From contig JAYMSP010001680.1 in the NCBI GenBank assembly GCA_036897095.1, positions 1 through 29,685 on the forward strand: 29,685 nt of DNA, written 5' to 3'. The notes under the pieces were generated by a model, which saw only the letters and a list, made by a program, of their open reading frames with translations, was not told the DNA's origin and did not search any database. Both the position numbers and the translations under genes were made by a program. Below, piece after piece: positions 29,524-29,685 of the stretch. This DNA is from Plantago elongata. Taxonomy: Eukaryota > Streptophyta > Magnoliopsida > Lamiales > Plantaginaceae. How positions within the stretch are numbered: the stretch's first letter is position 1; each line of letters begins with the position of its first letter.

Positions 29524-29599
29524 TAATCATCAAGCACCATCGAATCAAGGCTTTTCTTATTCTTGAACTCGAGAACAGCCTCATCGAAGGTGCCTCTAA
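29524..29599. repeat. Dispersed repeat, copy B
   Basis: Partner of 20151-20225, same orientation, about 75-80% alike by eye, best over ctcgagaacagcctcatcga and following aggtgcctctaa. The parent element is unknown. Confidence 0.55.
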
Positions 29600-29685
29600 C
29601 ATGCTGGCAAATTAGCATTAGATTTTGACATGAATCCTTCAATACCTCGCGCGCAGGCTCACCTGTAGACATAACAGCATGGCCA

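Noticed and set aside
1-29685. CRISPR array, bacterial operon, riboswitch or integrated organelle block
   Set aside because: No regularly spaced identical repeats and no bacterial-type gene packing. Intron structure and repeat content are those of a plant nucleus, and the tRNA-Phe is of nuclear type.

Overview
This is nuclear DNA of a flowering plant, most likely a eudicot. The evidence is an intron-split dirigent-protein gene, a TOC120/TOC132-type chloroplast import receptor gene, a nuclear-type tRNA-Phe gene without an encoded CCA, GT-AG introns in AT-rich surroundings, and a dense set of plant-specific mobile-element remains (CACTA, TRIM, Ty1/copia, Tourist-like MITEs). A short fragment resembles the N-terminus of R1-type late-blight resistance proteins, which are common in asterids; that hints at an asterid but does not prove it.

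Layout. The left edge (to 420) is one end of a CACTA DNA transposon. Bases 877-1150 hold a TRIM-like miniature LTR element, and 1289-3124 a short non-autonomous copia-like element with two related terminal repeats. A complete two-exon dirigent gene lies at 3737-4871 (+). It converges with a large receptor gene of the TOC159 family, read leftward from 10803 to 6781 in one coding exon; its leader is probably split by a 753-base intron, with a TATA box near 11712-11719. Bases 11.7-14.5 kb are AT-rich intergenic DNA with a short 45-base repeat and a long fold-back element (13431-13875). An old, broken Ty1/copia element fills about 14576-19211 and ends in a recognisable 3' LTR. A clean tRNA-Phe(GAA) gene follows at 19523-19595.

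The right third (19.6-29.7 kb) has no gene I can name. It holds a TATA box and telo-box followed by a resistance-gene-like fragment (20842-21213) inside a 53-base direct repeat, several two-copy tandem duplications, weak candidate exons on the minus strand (23652-24953 and 26385-26971), a SINE-like relic, a Tourist-like MITE inserted into a copy of its own family (28019-28330), an LTR-like relic (28811-29007), and one copy of a 75-base repeat whose partner lies at 20151.

Functionally the three firm genes are unrelated neighbours: a secreted dirigent protein (phenoxy-radical coupling in the cell wall), a chloroplast outer-envelope import receptor, and a translation tRNA. I found no operon-like or novel multi-gene system. 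The least ordinary items are the self-nested MITE, the resistance-gene fragment behind a promoter-like leader, and the unassigned minus-strand exons.
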